Below, piece by piece: positions 1-10,077 of a DNA stretch of 64,000 bases; position 1 is the first letter of the stretch, and the number at the start of each line of letters is the position of its first letter. The position numbers and the translations under genes were made by a program. This stretch comes from Marasmius tenuissimus. Taxonomy: Eukaryota > Basidiomycota > Agaricomycetes > Agaricales > Marasmiaceae. The stretch is from NCBI GenBank assembly GCA_029532415.1, contig JAQOTA010000069.1, forward strand, positions 744,001-808,000, read 5' to 3'. The notes under the pieces were generated by a model. It did no database searches, had not been told where the DNA came from, and was given only the letters and a program-made list of their open reading frames with translations.

Positions 1-363
1 GAGATAAGAACAATGGGATAAAAGCAAATAATAAAGAGAATGAAAGGACAGTACTAACGGGTTGTAGGAGCAACAAAACAGAGTTGAATACGCCAAATTG
101 AATGGTCAATGCTGTTAGTGAATCGGTGTACAGGGGAACAAGCTATGGCCCAAATGAGTGGATAACTATGCACCACCAGGCCCAAATAGCCCACAATAGC
201 TTGTCCCCTTACAGGGAACCAAAGTGCGATGCTGGGAACATGTAACAAGGTGAAATGAAGGGAAAATCATGGAACAAAGACCTGGGACCAAGGAAAGGGA
301 AAAACAGTAGGGTAATTCGTAACACTGTCCCATTCCTGGACAACAAAACTCCGACTTGTCATT
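1..363. repeat. Left-edge non-coding DNA ending in an LTR-E-like repeat
   Basis: Bases about 214-324 recur almost unchanged at about 8192-8298 and more weakly before 57890. All three copies end in a GTAATTTGTAACA-like sequence and then diverge, as the edge of a dispersed repeat should; the terminal ACA would suit an LTR end. I could not find the other end or a target duplication. Bases 134-147 and 198-210 form an imperfect inverted repeat (GGGGAACAAGCTAT against ATAGCTTGTCCCC). No convincing gene is present in this stretch. Confidence 0.5.
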
Positions 364-583
364 TTGACTCGTTGGACTTTGGCATCTCCACTCAGACTTA
401 TGTCTGGGCTAGCTATCTGCACGCCCCCTAACACAGTCCTTCAACTGATATTACGGAATTATGTCCAGTCCTACTTTTCTGATGGTGCTACTGTCAAAGA
501 TGTTATATGTCACAGATTCCTTGTGAACAAGAAGCTTGCTACCCAGGTGGAGGAATTTGGAAATGCTTGACTATCTGCAACTG
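364..583 (+). pseudogene. Possible upstream exon of the 754-1461 gene
   Basis: An open frame from 364 reads protein-like (ILRNYVQSYFSDGATVKDVI, then KKLATQVEEFGNA) and stops at a TGA near 568, followed by LSAT and a GTATGT donor at 584. A plausible acceptor lies at 745 or 753, which would join it to the next block. Either the TGA is a real nonsense change or this exon is read differently. The link to the downstream gene is inference from position and splice signals only. Confidence 0.35.
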
Positions 584-753
584 GTATGTTGGTTTGGTTT
601 GGTCTCAACATTTGTCAACTCTTTGTTAAAGTAGTTGATAAGGGCAAGACAGTTAAAGAGTCTCATAAGTGTGTTGTATCTTTTGTTTTTTCATTGTTGT
701 TTTTTATGACTGATTGTTCTCTTGCAAACTACTAAGTCTTTCAAGGGGTCCAG

Positions 754-1461
754 GCGTCAAATAAACTCTACTGCCGGGCCAAGAATCTCCAACACTTATT
801 ATTCATTCAGGAAATGCAAGATTTGGCTATCAAGTTATGCAGCTCAACCCACAGCTGTGAAAGCAACATTGCTGTGTTGTCAGCCAAGTTGGAGCAAGCT
901 CTCACTAATATTGTGGTAAGTTTTCATGGTTTAATAATATTGGGTTTGGGGACTGGCATTTTTATTTCTTGCTGAGCATTGTTTGCATTACAAGTATTCC
1001 AACATTTCAGACATGGATGACTATGTCTTTGATGTTCTTGAGTCAGCCACAGATGCAATGGGAGAAGCTGCTGATGATCTTCAGGACTGTAAATTGTGTA
1101 TTCCCAAGAGTCTAGAGTTGGCATTTGAACTTAGAAAAGTTGAAATGGTCTTTGAACCATGTAACCCCAGTCTTGAAGAGATTATTGGTCCCACTGACCA
1201 GGTTGAAGAGATTATTGGGGAGTATGTTCATCAATTTCAGGTGATGAAGTTGTGATTAAAGACAAGTATGTCATTGATTATGCATTCTTGTCCTAACTTT
1301 GGCTTCTGTAGGTTGCTTCCCAAGGTACCATTTCAACTGTATCTTCAACTTCATACTACTACAACAGCAGTCGTCCTATGATTGTTGTTAGCAGTGATGA
1401 GGAGGAGATGGATGCTGATGAATTCCAATACCCCTCTATTCAGGTCAGCAATGAAGCCTAG
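754..1461 (+). CDS. Small spliced host gene, acidic/coiled-coil protein with SIM-like motif
   Basis: Three blocks keep one reading frame once two short introns are removed: 754-915 (54 codons), 995-1240 (82 codons) and 1312-1461 (49 codons plus TAG). Intron 916-994 starts GTAAGT and ends ACAAG; intron 1241-1311 starts GTGATG, contains CCTAAC and ends TGTAG. All junctions are phase 0. The first block reads as a heptad-rich helix (LSAKLEQALTNIV), the second is strongly acidic (DMDDYVFDVLES, EEIIG twice), and the last holds MIVVSSDEEEMD, which matches a SUMO-interacting motif. A fourth exon ending at 583 (donor GTATGT at 584) probably lies upstream, but its frame has a TGA near 568, so the true start is unresolved. 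An alternative last exon starts near 1564. I do not recognise the family; function is unknown. Confidence 0.55.
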
Positions 1462-1708
1462 CATGTATTGCTGTTCTGATTTGTTTGTTGTTTTTTATAT
1501 TATTGTTTTAGTGGTTTTAGTGGGTTATAGAATATGCCTGTTATGATTAAGAATAAGTTCCAGGTCCATTTCAATGCAAGGGTTGTGGTTCATGAACTGT
1601 AAAATACAGGCTCAAGGCTCTCTTCTCTTGTTTGTCTTGTTTATTCATGTAGACATTGAGATTGTCAAATGCCTTTTCGAAGGGTATTAGCCTTTAGTCT
1701 GTGGGATT

Positions 1709-1966
1709 TGTTGAGGCAGAGGTCCTGCCCACGCAGTGGCAGCATGGGACAGACTAGCTCACCTGGAGATAGGCTTAGAGGCAGCAACAAGAGTAATAAA
1801 AGTACTAGTATTGCATGTAGATACAGAGCTACTTATATACTATACAGGTGTGGCTGTAGCTACTATAACAGGAGTGACTAGGAATAGCATAGATCATAAT
1901 GAAACGATTGAAGCATAGATGCGGCCCGATACAACGGTCCATATATCCGGGAGTCCGGATTCAACA
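1709..1966 (-). repeat. Cop1 3' LTR
   Basis: 258 bp, starting TGTTGAGGCAG and ending GGATTCAACA, so TG...CA with a TGTTGA/TCAACA terminal inverted repeat. It is the 3' LTR because the element is read on the minus strand. Matching copies lie at 7539-7796 and 34720-34977. Confidence 0.93.
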
Positions 1967-1980
1967 CTCCCCCTCGCTAA
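1967..1980 (-). promoter_or_regulatory. Cop1 polypurine tract
   Basis: Read on the minus strand, the sequence just before the 3' LTR is TTAGCGAGGGGGAG, the purine run expected as primer for plus-strand DNA synthesis. The same CTCCCCCTC-type tract flanks the Cop2 LTR at 10030. Confidence 0.8.
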
Positions 1981-2007
1981 GTGCAGCACAAGTAGAGCAC
2001 GAAGCGT

Positions 2008-3495
2008 CTATTCAGATGAATAAAATTCAAGTCCAAGATGTTCTCTAAAAGCGGAGAACTTGACATGACCCAAATTCTTGGTAAACATGTCTGCAGGATT
2101 GTAGGCACCATCAATAAAGAAAAGATTGACCTTACAGTCTGAAACACATTCGCGAATGTAATGGTAGCGAATATCAATGTGTTTGGTGCGACATTCTTGA
2201 ACTGGGTTAGAGGCGATGAAAATTGAGCCTTGATTATCTCCACATATGGGTACGGGAGTCATATCAATCCCAAGTTCAGAGAGTAACTGTTGAATCCACA
2301 CAGCTTGACGACTACAGTCGGATAGCGCCATGTATTCAGCTTCAGTGGATGAAAGCGCAACAGTCTTCTGGGCGCGTGATTGCCAACAGAAGATGCCACC
2401 TGCCAATTTGAAGAAATAGCCTGTGATCGACCAACGCTTGATAGGATCAGCAGCCCAATCAGAATCAGTGAATGCTAGTAAACCTCCGTCAGAGGCTCCA
2501 TCATAGACCAATGCATAGTCTGGAGTTCCTGCAAGATAGCGACAAATATAAAGCGCCTTCTTCAGGTGATCCTCTGATGGATTAGCGGAAAATTGAGAAA
2601 GCTTTGTAACAGCGTAGGCAATATCTGGACGAGTGCCAAGCATGATATACAGAAGCGATCCAATCACTGATTGATATCGAGCGCGACGTTCGGGATCAAC
2701 AGGACCTTCGTTGGGTTGTGGAATATAGCCAGCGGGAAGAGGAGTATCAGCTGCTTTTGCATTCTGCATGCCGAATCGCTTCAAGACCTTCTTCAAGTAT
2801 TCAGTCTGGTCAAGAAGGATCTTACGGCCTTTGCAACGAATACGCATGCGCAAGAACTCTTTAACTTCTCCAGGATCACAGCATTCCCAATGAGCCATAA
2901 ACTCGGCTTTCTTCTTTTCGACAAAGGCTTTGTTGGGTCCAAGGAATAATGCATCGTTGACATAAATCAAAGCGATACATTCTTCACCAGTCTCACGATC
3001 TTTACAGATGAAGAGACCTGCATCAGAATTTAAGCGTCTAAAGCCCATTACTTCCATGGACAAGCTGAGGGCACGCCACCACTCAAGAGCGGCTTGCTTC
3101 AGTCCATATAATGCACGGCGAAGGCGATAGACTTTGCCTTCCTGACCCTTAACCTTGAAACCTTCAGGTTGATCCATATAGATCTCTTCTTTAAGTTCGC
3201 CATAAAGGAAGGTGTTCTTCACATCCAATGCCTGAATGTGCCAGTTTTTGAGAGCTGCAAGTGCAAGCATCATCCGTACAGTTTCAAAACGTACAACTGG
3301 TGAGAAGATCTCATCAAAGTCAACTCCTTCGACCTGAGAGAAACCCTTGGCAACAAGTCGAGCTTTCTTTCGACCGTCTGACTTAACGTCAAACACCCAT
3401 CTGTTTTTGACAGCCTTGCGACCTTTAGGTAGGTCAACCAATTCGAAGACCTTGCGCTTGTGAAGAGCCTCTAGTTCATCGCAGCAAGCGGCCTT
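2008..3495 (-). pseudogene. Cop1 reverse transcriptase-RNase H (active site altered)
   Basis: The open frame 2008-3441 (477 codons) covers the Copia RT (WVFDVKSDG, ARLVAKGFSQVEGVDF, YGLKQAALEWW) and RNase H (FTDSDWAADP, SSTEAEYMAL, GDNQGS). The catalytic box reads YVND around residue 162 (codon at 2958-2956) where the sister copy has YVDD, replacing a metal-binding Asp. A TGA replaces TGG just upstream (about 3496), separating this ORF from the integrase linker. The RNase H acidic residues are still present. The 3' end lies about 40 bp from the LTR, normal for Copia. Confidence 0.9.
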
Positions 3496-5193
3496 TCATT
3501 CTCTCTGCTGCTCAGCTGGCAGCTTCAGTATGTCACGGAGAGTCCACTCTCGAACGTTAGACATATCAGTGAGGTCATCGTGGACAGGAACTGCCCGATT
3601 TAACAGATAAATCACAAAACCTACTCCCCCTTCCTGGGATAATTGTTGCACTAAGCTATCGGGCTGACTCCCCCTGGAGTTACACATGGTAGACAGACTG
3701 GCACGATTAGTCCCAGGAACTTTTCTGGGTCTGCCTCTCCTACGAGTAGTAGGTGGATCCATGGGTTCTCTATCACCCGTGGCATCTCTCCATGTAGAAT
3801 TTTTCTCCATATCACGCACAATGCACGAGGGATTATTTGGGTCTCGTTGTTCACCAAATACATTATCAGGTTGCTTAGTACCCGTCCGTTTCCTGCCTGA
3901 ACGCCTTGGCGGCGGAGACTGCTCTTTACCACCCACAGGTGTAGGTGGCCTGGGAGGCTGGAACGGAGGATCAGGATCAGAGTGTTGACGTTCACCCTGA
4001 GGTACAGTACCATCTCCATCATCGTCATGCAGAGATTCCGATCGCTTTGGAAGGTTCTCGGGAGGATATAGATCGTCATCAGACGAATCATCATCACTAT
4101 CCGAAGAGAAGTTGGGATTTTCACCCAATACCGGCGGTATTTCAGGGATTTCACCCACCGGGGTAAAGCCATGCGGTTTCTTATCAGAACGCTTCGGGAA
4201 CAAGTTTTCGTCGAACAGAGCTGTAGTGTTTTTGAAGATAGTATCATTGGACATCTTCATGAAGACATAGCCTTTCATGCCTTCCTGAAAACCAATGAAG
4301 GTCATCAGTTCCGAATGCGGAGATAACTTGTTAACTCGACGCTTTTCCGGAATAAACACATACGCTGCACATCCGAAGACTCGAAGATCCGAAACATCCA
4401 GTGCACTGCCATGCAACTTCTCATGCGGGGTCAACCAACGTAAACACTGGGACGGCGTCCGATTGTGAAGTACAACGGCGTGCAATATACAGAATTCCCA
4501 CCAAGAAGGTGGAAGACAAGCATCAAAGCGAAGAGCTTGAGCTTTCTCGACAATGGTCCGATTGAATCGTTCTGCACGACCATTCTGTTCCGGCGTATAT
4601 GGAATGCTGGTCAGAATTTTGATACCGTGCTCCTTTAGTACATCATCGAAGACATGCGATTTGTACTCTCCCCCTCCATCGGACATCCATTCCTTGATAT
4701 CAACACCGAATTGCACCTTCACCATAGCAATAAAGTCACGGAGCAACTTGACAGAGTCAGATTTGCGTCACATGAGCATTGTCCAGCCATGTGAAGTACA
4801 GTCGTCGACAAACGACATATACCATTTGTATTTGTGGTATGACTCAGTGGGGAATTGTTTGAGGTCGGAGTGGATTTTCTCGAAGGGTTTCGAGGCACGG
4901 GTTGTGGAGTCAGGGAACGATCTGGAGTGCATCTTTCCTTCTGCACATCCTCAGCATAACCGGGTTTTCTTCGGTTTTCAGTCGAATTCCGGGAAATTCT
5001 TAGTATGCTTCCGAGCTTTATCCAGAGCCTTGTCTGAACAATGTCCGAAACGTCTGTGTAGAACCTTGTAGTCAACTTTGTCCATTGTTGACTTGGCCAT
5101 TAAGCTACGAGCAGAGGCTTTCTGCGAGCTAACCCAAAAGATGGTTTGACCAGGCGTAAGCGGGTAAGATACCAATGACTGGCGTCAACCCTT
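3496..5193 (-). pseudogene. Cop1 integrase and linker, interrupted by stops
   Basis: The HHCC zinc region (HRRFGHC and CxxC before AEGK) lies at about 4930-5090 and the catalytic core follows: HSDLKQF, MSDGGGEYK and NGRAERFNRT supply the D, D and E. A long acidic/proline-rich linker (about 3700-4170) leads towards RT. Stops at 5194, near 5175, 4982, 4950 and 4768-4770 break the frame; at four of these the sister copy has CGA or CAA. The TGA at 4768-4770 is shared with the sister copy. Integrase would insert the DNA copy, but it cannot be made from this copy as it stands. Confidence 0.88.
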
Positions 5194-7242
5194 TTAATAA
5201 AAAGCCAATTTGCTGGACAATCCGCGTAATTGCAGACCACCTTGCAAGAATTCTCCAAGGGAGAGAAGTCGAATTGACAGAAGCGGAACATAATAGACAG
5301 GATAGAGTCGTGTAATGCGTTCCTCCATACGACCGTCAGATCCTTCAACAGAATGACTGATGAACACAGTCCCTTTTCCCTTAATTTTGATAGGATTGTC
5401 CTTCTGTGCAGTGTTTAGCTGCGGTCCATTATTCATGGGTTCGTACTCGGCAAAATCTTCGAGATCATAAGTGAAGTGCGATGAGGCACCTGAATCAACG
5501 ATCCACTCTTGCGAGTTTCCAGTCGCCTTCTTTCCCTTACAATTAGCACATGTGGCAAAGTGATCACCAATATATTGCGCAAATTTCATACGGGACACGA
5601 TACTCGAACTACTACGTTTAGAAGCGGCTAGTAAAGCGGCGCACTGTAGATTCGTATCAGTGTTAGAAGAAAGACTGAGATAAGGCACTTGCCTGTCATT
5701 GTCAGATTCCTCAGATCCAATGGAGACAGAATCGTACTCAACATCGTCGGAAAAACCAGCGGCATCTGCGATCTCGCTGTCAACGTCCATGGCACTTCCA
5801 CTCGCAATCTCCATATGCAAAGAATCGTTAACAGCATTCAACGCGATACGATTCTCATGCTCAGAGTCGGAGTCCTCATAGAAGGAATCATAGAGGTCAT
5901 AAACCTTCTTGACGCTCTTAGCACGCTTTGCAGGTGGAGCAGTGGAGGAGGGACCATCAATACGATGCTTCAGGGAGGAAGAGGAAGCAGCCGCATATCC
6001 CTGTTCCATAGGTTCAAGGACGTGGGCATACTTGGGAACACCAAGACGATCGGCAAGACTGCGAGCAGCCTGAGCATTCTCAAAAACAGTACCACCAGAA
6101 GTAGCACCGGAGAAATGCTGCATGTGGAGTGGATCCCGGGGTCGGTCCGCGGGATGTACGACAGATGGAGTATCAGGAACAATGGGGGGTGTGGAGATGG
6201 ACAAATGAGCGAGGGACGCGATATGAGAATGACCCTTGTGAGAGGAATCACCCTTGTTGTCCTGAGAATCACCCTTCTTCTTCCTGCCACGTCGGTTGTT
6301 CTTCTTCTTCTGGTTGTTGTTGTTATTAGACTGGTTGTTATTGTTAGACGACGACGAAGGAGGATTAGACTGCTGGTTAAACTTCGGGTCCTTGTCCTTC
6401 TTTTTGACAGAAGAGATGCGTGACGCAAGAGGAGCGGGTTTCCGAGCTTTGTAGTGGTTAATGACGGCATCACGAGCCACTTCGAAAGTAAGATCAGCTG
6501 GCGAGTTACCATTGGTTGCGAATTCACGAGCGTTGGCCCATGACTGTGGAATGATAGAGAGGAGGAGCATGGCCTTAACGAGGGTAGGGAGTTCGATCTG
6601 GGCTTCAGAGAGTTGGCCGAATAGAAGTTCGAGTCTGGCAATCTCAGGAACGGGGTTACCACCGGACAAACGAAACTCCATGACCGACTTGAAGTCAGCC
6701 CAAACAGAAACAGAAGTCTGTTGACCATAACAAGTCTTGATCTTCTCCCAAGCATTCCAAGCCGTATCATCATCCTCGATAATACTCTGCATGGCAATGG
6801 TGGTGGTGGCACGTAGTGCACCCATGGCCTTGAATTCATACTTCTTCCAACGTCGATGGTCCTTCTCGTGCCTGAGAAGATCCTTCTCGTACCTTTCCAA
6901 ATCCTTAGCATACTGCTCAAGGTCCCTTCCATACTGCTGCATCTGTTCATCAGTAGGGGAGACTGTCTCTGTACGTCGAGTAGCTTCTCCACCTTCACGA
7001 GCAGGAACGGTGACAGTGCGAGTAGTTGGCTTGGGTTCTGATGGTTCGGTAGGTTTCTCGGGTGCATCGGGATCAGGATCGTCGTTGGTGTAGTGGTCGT
7101 AGAACTTGTTGATCATGGCATAGGTACCAAGACCCTTGGACCACTTGCACCAGTTGACACCGCTGAAGACCTCAACAGTGGGGATAAGAGTAGACATAAC
7201 AGGAGCCATAGCGATCTGGAGTAATAAAACAATGATCAGCAT
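5194..7242 (-). CDS. gag: Cop1 Gag-protease ORF
   Basis: 682 codons from the first in-frame start near 7242; the likely Gag start is one of the Met codons in MAPVMSTLIPT, about 10-15 codons in. The Gag part has a conserved helical region (KYEFKAMGALRATTTIAMQS, then VWADFKSVMEFRLSGGNPVP), an Asn/Lys-rich basic tract resembling an RNA-binding region, and an acidic stretch. The protease motif is IVDSGASSH with its Asp at about residue 583 (codon 5496-5494) intact. The ORF ends at a TAA where the sister copy reads CAA (FYQKGRRQS). The protein would form the virus-like particle and mature the polyprotein. Confidence 0.88.
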   Translation of the reverse strand: MLIIVLLLQIAMAPVMSTLIPTVEVFSGVNWCKWSKGLGTYAMINKFYDHYTNDDPDPDAPEKPTEPSEPKPTTRTVTVPAREGGEATRRTETVSPTDEQMQQYGRDLEQYAKDLERYEKDLLRHEKDHRRWKKYEFKAMGALRATTTIAMQSIIEDDDTAWNAWEKIKTCYGQQTSVSVWADFKSVMEFRLSGGNPVPEIARLELLFGQLSEAQIELPTLVKAMLLLSIIPQSWANAREFATNGNSPADLTFEVARDAVINHYKARKPAPLASRISSVKKKDKDPKFNQQSNPPSSSSNNNNQSNNNNNQKKKNNRRGRKKKGDSQDNKGDSSHKGHSHIASLAHLSISTPPIVPDTPSVVHPADRPRDPLHMQHFSGATSGGTVFENAQAARSLADRLGVPKYAHVLEPMEQGYAAASSSSLKHRIDGPSSTAPPAKRAKSVKKVYDLYDSFYEDSDSEHENRIALNAVNDSLHMEIASGSAMDVDSEIADAAGFSDDVEYDSVSIGSEESDNDRQVPYLSLSSNTDTNLQCAALLAASKRSSSSIVSRMKFAQYIGDHFATCANCKGKKATGNSQEWIVDSGASSHFTYDLEDFAEYEPMNNGPQLNTAQKDNPIKIKGKGTVFISHSVEGSDGRMEERITRLYPVYYVPLLSIRLLSLGEFLQGGLQLRGLSSKLAFY

Positions 7243-7538
7243 ATGTTCATCATCATAGGCAATGATAAAAAGAAATCACTGCACAGTCAACGGCGATAGC
7301 CATCGATCGTTGTTGCGGACACAGTCCACCATCGTCAAACTTCAATGAAGATGTCAACTTCACAGGTCCAGAACCGGTGTTAATGGTCTGTCCATCACGA
7401 CAGCGATTAAGCAGTCACGATGGTTATTGAGTGCAATGACCACAACAGCGCATCATCATAGGCAGCACACAATGAAGGTGCACATCCTAGAGAGCTGCCA
7501 TCACAGGGCACATCGACAGGGCACCGGGGCCCATAACC
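7243..7538 (-). promoter_or_regulatory. Cop1 5' leader with tRNA primer-binding site
   Basis: Read on the minus strand, the bases directly after the 5' LTR are GGTTATGGGCCC (plus 7538-7527). They pair with GGGCUCAUAACC of a fungal initiator-Met tRNA anticodon arm with a single G:U pair. Drosophila copia is known to prime from a half-molecule of this tRNA at a site beginning the same way. The rest of the leader (about 280 bp) is non-coding. Confidence 0.7.
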
Positions 7539-7796
7539 TGTTGAGGCAGAGGTCCTGCCCATGCAGTGGCAGCATGGGACAGACTAGCTCACCTGGAGAT
7601 AGGCTTAGAGGCAGCAACGAGAGTAGTAAAAGTACTGGTATTGCATGTAGATACAGAGCTACTTATATACTATAAAGGTGTGGCTGTAGCTACTATATCA
7701 GGAGTGTCTAGGAATAGCATAGATCATAGTGAAACAATTGAAGCATAGATGCGGCCCGATACAACGGTCCATATATCCGGGAGTCCGGATTCAACA
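7539..7796 (-). repeat. Cop1 5' LTR
   Basis: 258 bp with the same TG...CA ends as 1709-1966 and about nine substitutions between the two. In minus-strand order this is the 5' LTR and should hold the promoter. The flank to its right (AAGGGAACC) is not a duplicate of the left flank. Confidence 0.93.
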
Positions 7797-7900
7797 AAGG
7801 GAACCAGAGAGGATACCAGAGAGAAGAAAAAAGAGAGAGATTAAGTAGAACATAGCAAAATGATGGGAGCAAGGAAGAAAGAAAAGATAGGGAACCAAGG

Positions 7901-7974
7901 CTTAACCGGCTTCCAGGCCTAATAGCTTATTTGAAGGCAAACCCTGAGGTGTTTGCAGCTGAAGGAGTTGGGTG
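7901..7974 (+). mobile_element. Tiny LINE ORF2 3'-end scrap
   Basis: CTTAACCGGCTTCC through GGAGTTGGGT matches the end of ORF2 of the window's LINE family (LNRLPGLIAYLKANP, then AEGVG). It lacks about 16-17 bp near GTTTGC and has no 3' UTR or poly(A). It is too short to be an independent insertion and probably marks a deleted copy. Confidence 0.75.
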
Positions 7975-7976
7975 AC

Positions 7977-8298
7977 TGAGGAACTATCTACAGAGGCCAT
8001 GAGTATATATGACAGAACCAAGCTGTACTATGATCATGGGAGCAAAGATGAAAGAATATAAATGAATGAACAATGATCAAGACTGAAGGAATGTTGTAGA
8101 AACAAGTAGAACATCAAAGAATAACTTGTACATCAGTATCAAGATAGAAGCCATATAGGATGATGAAGGACATCATGGAATGATCTATGGGAGCCAAAGT
8201 GTGATGCTGGGAACATGTAACAAGGTGAAATGAAGGGAAAATGATGGAAGAAAGACGTGGGATTAAGGAAAGGGAAAAACAGTAGGGTAATTTGTAAC
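7977..8298. repeat. LTR-E-like dispersed repeat, copy 2
   Basis: CCATGAGTATATATGACAG (about 8000) and the final 110 bp up to TGTAACA recur around 57600-57890, and the end recurs at 214-324. The first part also resembles the 510-bp LTR-A/B/C family (ACTACCTACAGAGACCATGA). It is probably an old LTR relative; its boundaries are approximate. Confidence 0.45.
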
Positions 8299-8659
8299 AG
8301 CTTGGATTATTGCCTCTGGGTATGGTATGGTAAGGCTAGGTAAAGTGAGATGAGAGAAAGATAGAGAGAAGGGAAATGAAGGTGATGGAAAATTGTAGCT
8401 ATAGATCATGTGAACTTTTGTGGGAACTAGTATCTACATATAAGGAAATGTGCTGTTACACCCTCCCCCTCAGAAAGATAAAGTATAGCAAGTTATCATA
8501 AGCATAGAGTTGTATAAGAGCCATAGGGTGAGTTTGAAGGCTGGTAGATAGGTAGTAGAATGAAATGGACCATATGTCTAACCAATCAAGGTTATGGCGA
8601 CTGGTCTGTCAAGTTGTATGCCCAAATCTAAGAAGACCCATGAACAGGCTAACCTGATT
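8299..8659. other. Non-coding spacer with possible LTR boundary and PPT
   Basis: At 8452-8460 GCTGTTACA is followed by CCCTCCCCCTCAG, which read in reverse is CTGAGGGGGAGGG before TGTAACAGC, like a polypurine tract beside an LTR of a minus-strand element. TGTAACAGC at 8293 is an exact inverted match of the end at 8460, suggesting a short (168 bp) LTR-like unit. No matching 5 bp flank supports insertion. I see no gene here. Confidence 0.35.
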
Positions 8660-9851
8660 GATTGTCAATGTTCATAGCAGCTATCCCTTTGGCATTATTG
8701 TCTGAAGTGTCATCATGGAGAGGATTTTGCTCAATACGTGGAAATTTGTACTTGAGAGAGGGAAGCCAGGGGTTGTTGGAGTCCTTTCATTGTCAAAGTA
8801 CAGCTTGGCAGCGGCAGAATGATCTGTTCTAACTTCCAGTGAGAAGGGAACTGGTATGGTTCAATAGAAGGAGTAACAATGGGGTAGAACAGAAGCTGGT
8901 ATTGTGCAGATATGAATATCTGGGTATACCCTTGGTGCATTGCTCCTAGTAACTGGGGTGTGAGAGCAAGTAGGAGCAATGGTAAGTTGGTCAGTGGCCA
9001 TGATATCATGATAAAGCCCAATGTTAGCGAGAAGTGTGATACATGTAAGCTTGTACCTAGATGAAAGGGACTTCCCTTCCCAGCTGGTACTGTTGGAGAA
9101 GGAGAGGTAGAAACGGTATCCATAGACATTGGTCATTGAAAGAGTGACCTGAGTCAGTGAGGAAGTGCCCCAAATGGACTGTATGACTGTAGTGAATGAA
9201 GGCTCCTTGGGCTACAGCCTCACTGGATGCACTAGCTGGCGAGTTGGACTCAACCATTGGTACTTGTAGGAGCAAAGACAATTCCCAAGTGATAGTAGTA
9301 TCACTAAGTCACATAGCACATTTAATGTCAATGAAGGTGGTGAATTCAGTCCATCCAATCAAAATGGAGGTGTTGAGACAATCTTTGGCTATGCTGGAAA
9401 GCCTGGGAACATAGTTGGAAGAGATATGGTGAAGATAGTTGAGTAATGAGGCCATAGGACACATCAAGAACAGTTCAATTACTGGAACAAAGTTCCCAGG
9501 GGTTTGTGCATTGGCTATGAGCTGGATAACTCTTGTGACATGGCTGGAAACATCTGTGTGCCAGATGGGTGACCAGTGAACAGTAGGACTGGTAGCATGG
9601 TACTGTTACAAGCGTGGTTCTTGATGTTGAGAGTTGGAGCTAAGCAGCCTGAACAAAGGTCCCAAACAAAATGATGGTTGGTAGGAAGGGGTGTGGTCAC
9701 CTGGAAAAGGGAGTGTTTGATAAGTGTGATATCCACAACTTTGAAATGGGTTTCCACATCAACAACATCAAAACCAATGTGAGGAACCAGTGTAAATGGC
9801 TTGGAATTTGGGATAGCACACTGGGGATGGCTGGAAGTACTACACTTGGCT
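8660..9851 (-). pseudogene. Unidentified decayed reading frame next to Cop2
   Basis: One minus-strand frame stays protein-like from about 9851 (SKPFTLVPHIGFDVVDVETH, then THFKVVDITLIKHSLF) through MTNVYGYRFYLSFSNSTSW to EVRTDHSAAAKLYFDNER and ends near 8665, with about seven in-frame stops. A random frame of this length would be expected to have more. I recognise no domain. It abuts the truncated LTR of Cop2 at 9852. It could be a decayed host gene or part of another element. Confidence 0.35.
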
Positions 9852-10029
9852 TGAACCTTGTTATAAACCATAGAGATAAGATGTGAGTACTGACTAACTA
9901 CAGAGTCCATCTGAGTAAGTACAGGATCTTTCATATGAGTGCAAGTGTCATAGTGAAAGAGTCTATAAATAATAGACGTGTAAACAACACATAAATAAAG
10001 TGTATCACATGGTAACCACATGTCCAATA
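9852..10029 (-). repeat. Cop2 3' LTR, truncated
   Basis: Read on the minus strand it starts TATTGGACATGTGGTTACC and matches the first 178 bp of the LTR at 40017-40531 (TGTTGAACATGTAGTTACC), then breaks off after AACAAGGTTCA. The terminal TG is changed to TA. About 340 bp of the expected 515-bp LTR are absent. Confidence 0.85.
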
Positions 10030-10044
10030 CTCCCCCTCACTAAA
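10030..10044 (-). promoter_or_regulatory. Cop2 polypurine tract
   Basis: The minus strand reads AGTTTAGTGAGGGGGAG directly before the LTR start, the standard position of the plus-strand primer. The GAGGGGGAG core is the same as in Cop1. Confidence 0.75.
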
Positions 10045-10077
10045 CTCTTATAAAGATTTGAGTTAGTGATACTACCA

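Larger units (their letters stand above)
1709..7796 (-). mobile_element. Ty1/Copia LTR retrotransposon Cop1, copy 1 (defective)
   Basis: It has two 258-bp LTRs (1709-1966 and 7539-7796), a purine-rich tract inside the left LTR, a tRNA primer site inside the right LTR, and gag, protease, integrase, reverse transcriptase and RNase H in Copia order on the minus strand. The LTRs differ at about nine positions by eye (roughly 3.5 percent), so the insertion is not recent. The 5 bp outside each LTR (GGATT and AAGGG) do not match, so there is no target duplication: the element is either recombinant or its flanks were rearranged. Compared with the copy at 30145-34977 it carries several nonsense changes and an altered RT active site, so it cannot be autonomous. 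Confidence 0.93.

Noticed and set aside
5689..6423. Long plus-strand ORFs opposite Cop1 and Cop2-type gag (for example 5689-6423 and the antisense of 6856-7093)
   Set aside because: They are antisense shadows of the biased gag coding sequence; the sense strand has protease and Gag motifs.
1704..7801. Target duplication around Cop1 copy 1
   Set aside because: The flanks are GGATT and AAGGG; no 4-6 bp match even with one mismatch.
8660..9851. Using stop codons alone as proof of C-to-T mutation in unidentified frames
   Set aside because: Every stop codon is one C-to-T step from CAA, CAG or CGA, so without an intact copy this carries no information. I only counted changes that have a comparator.
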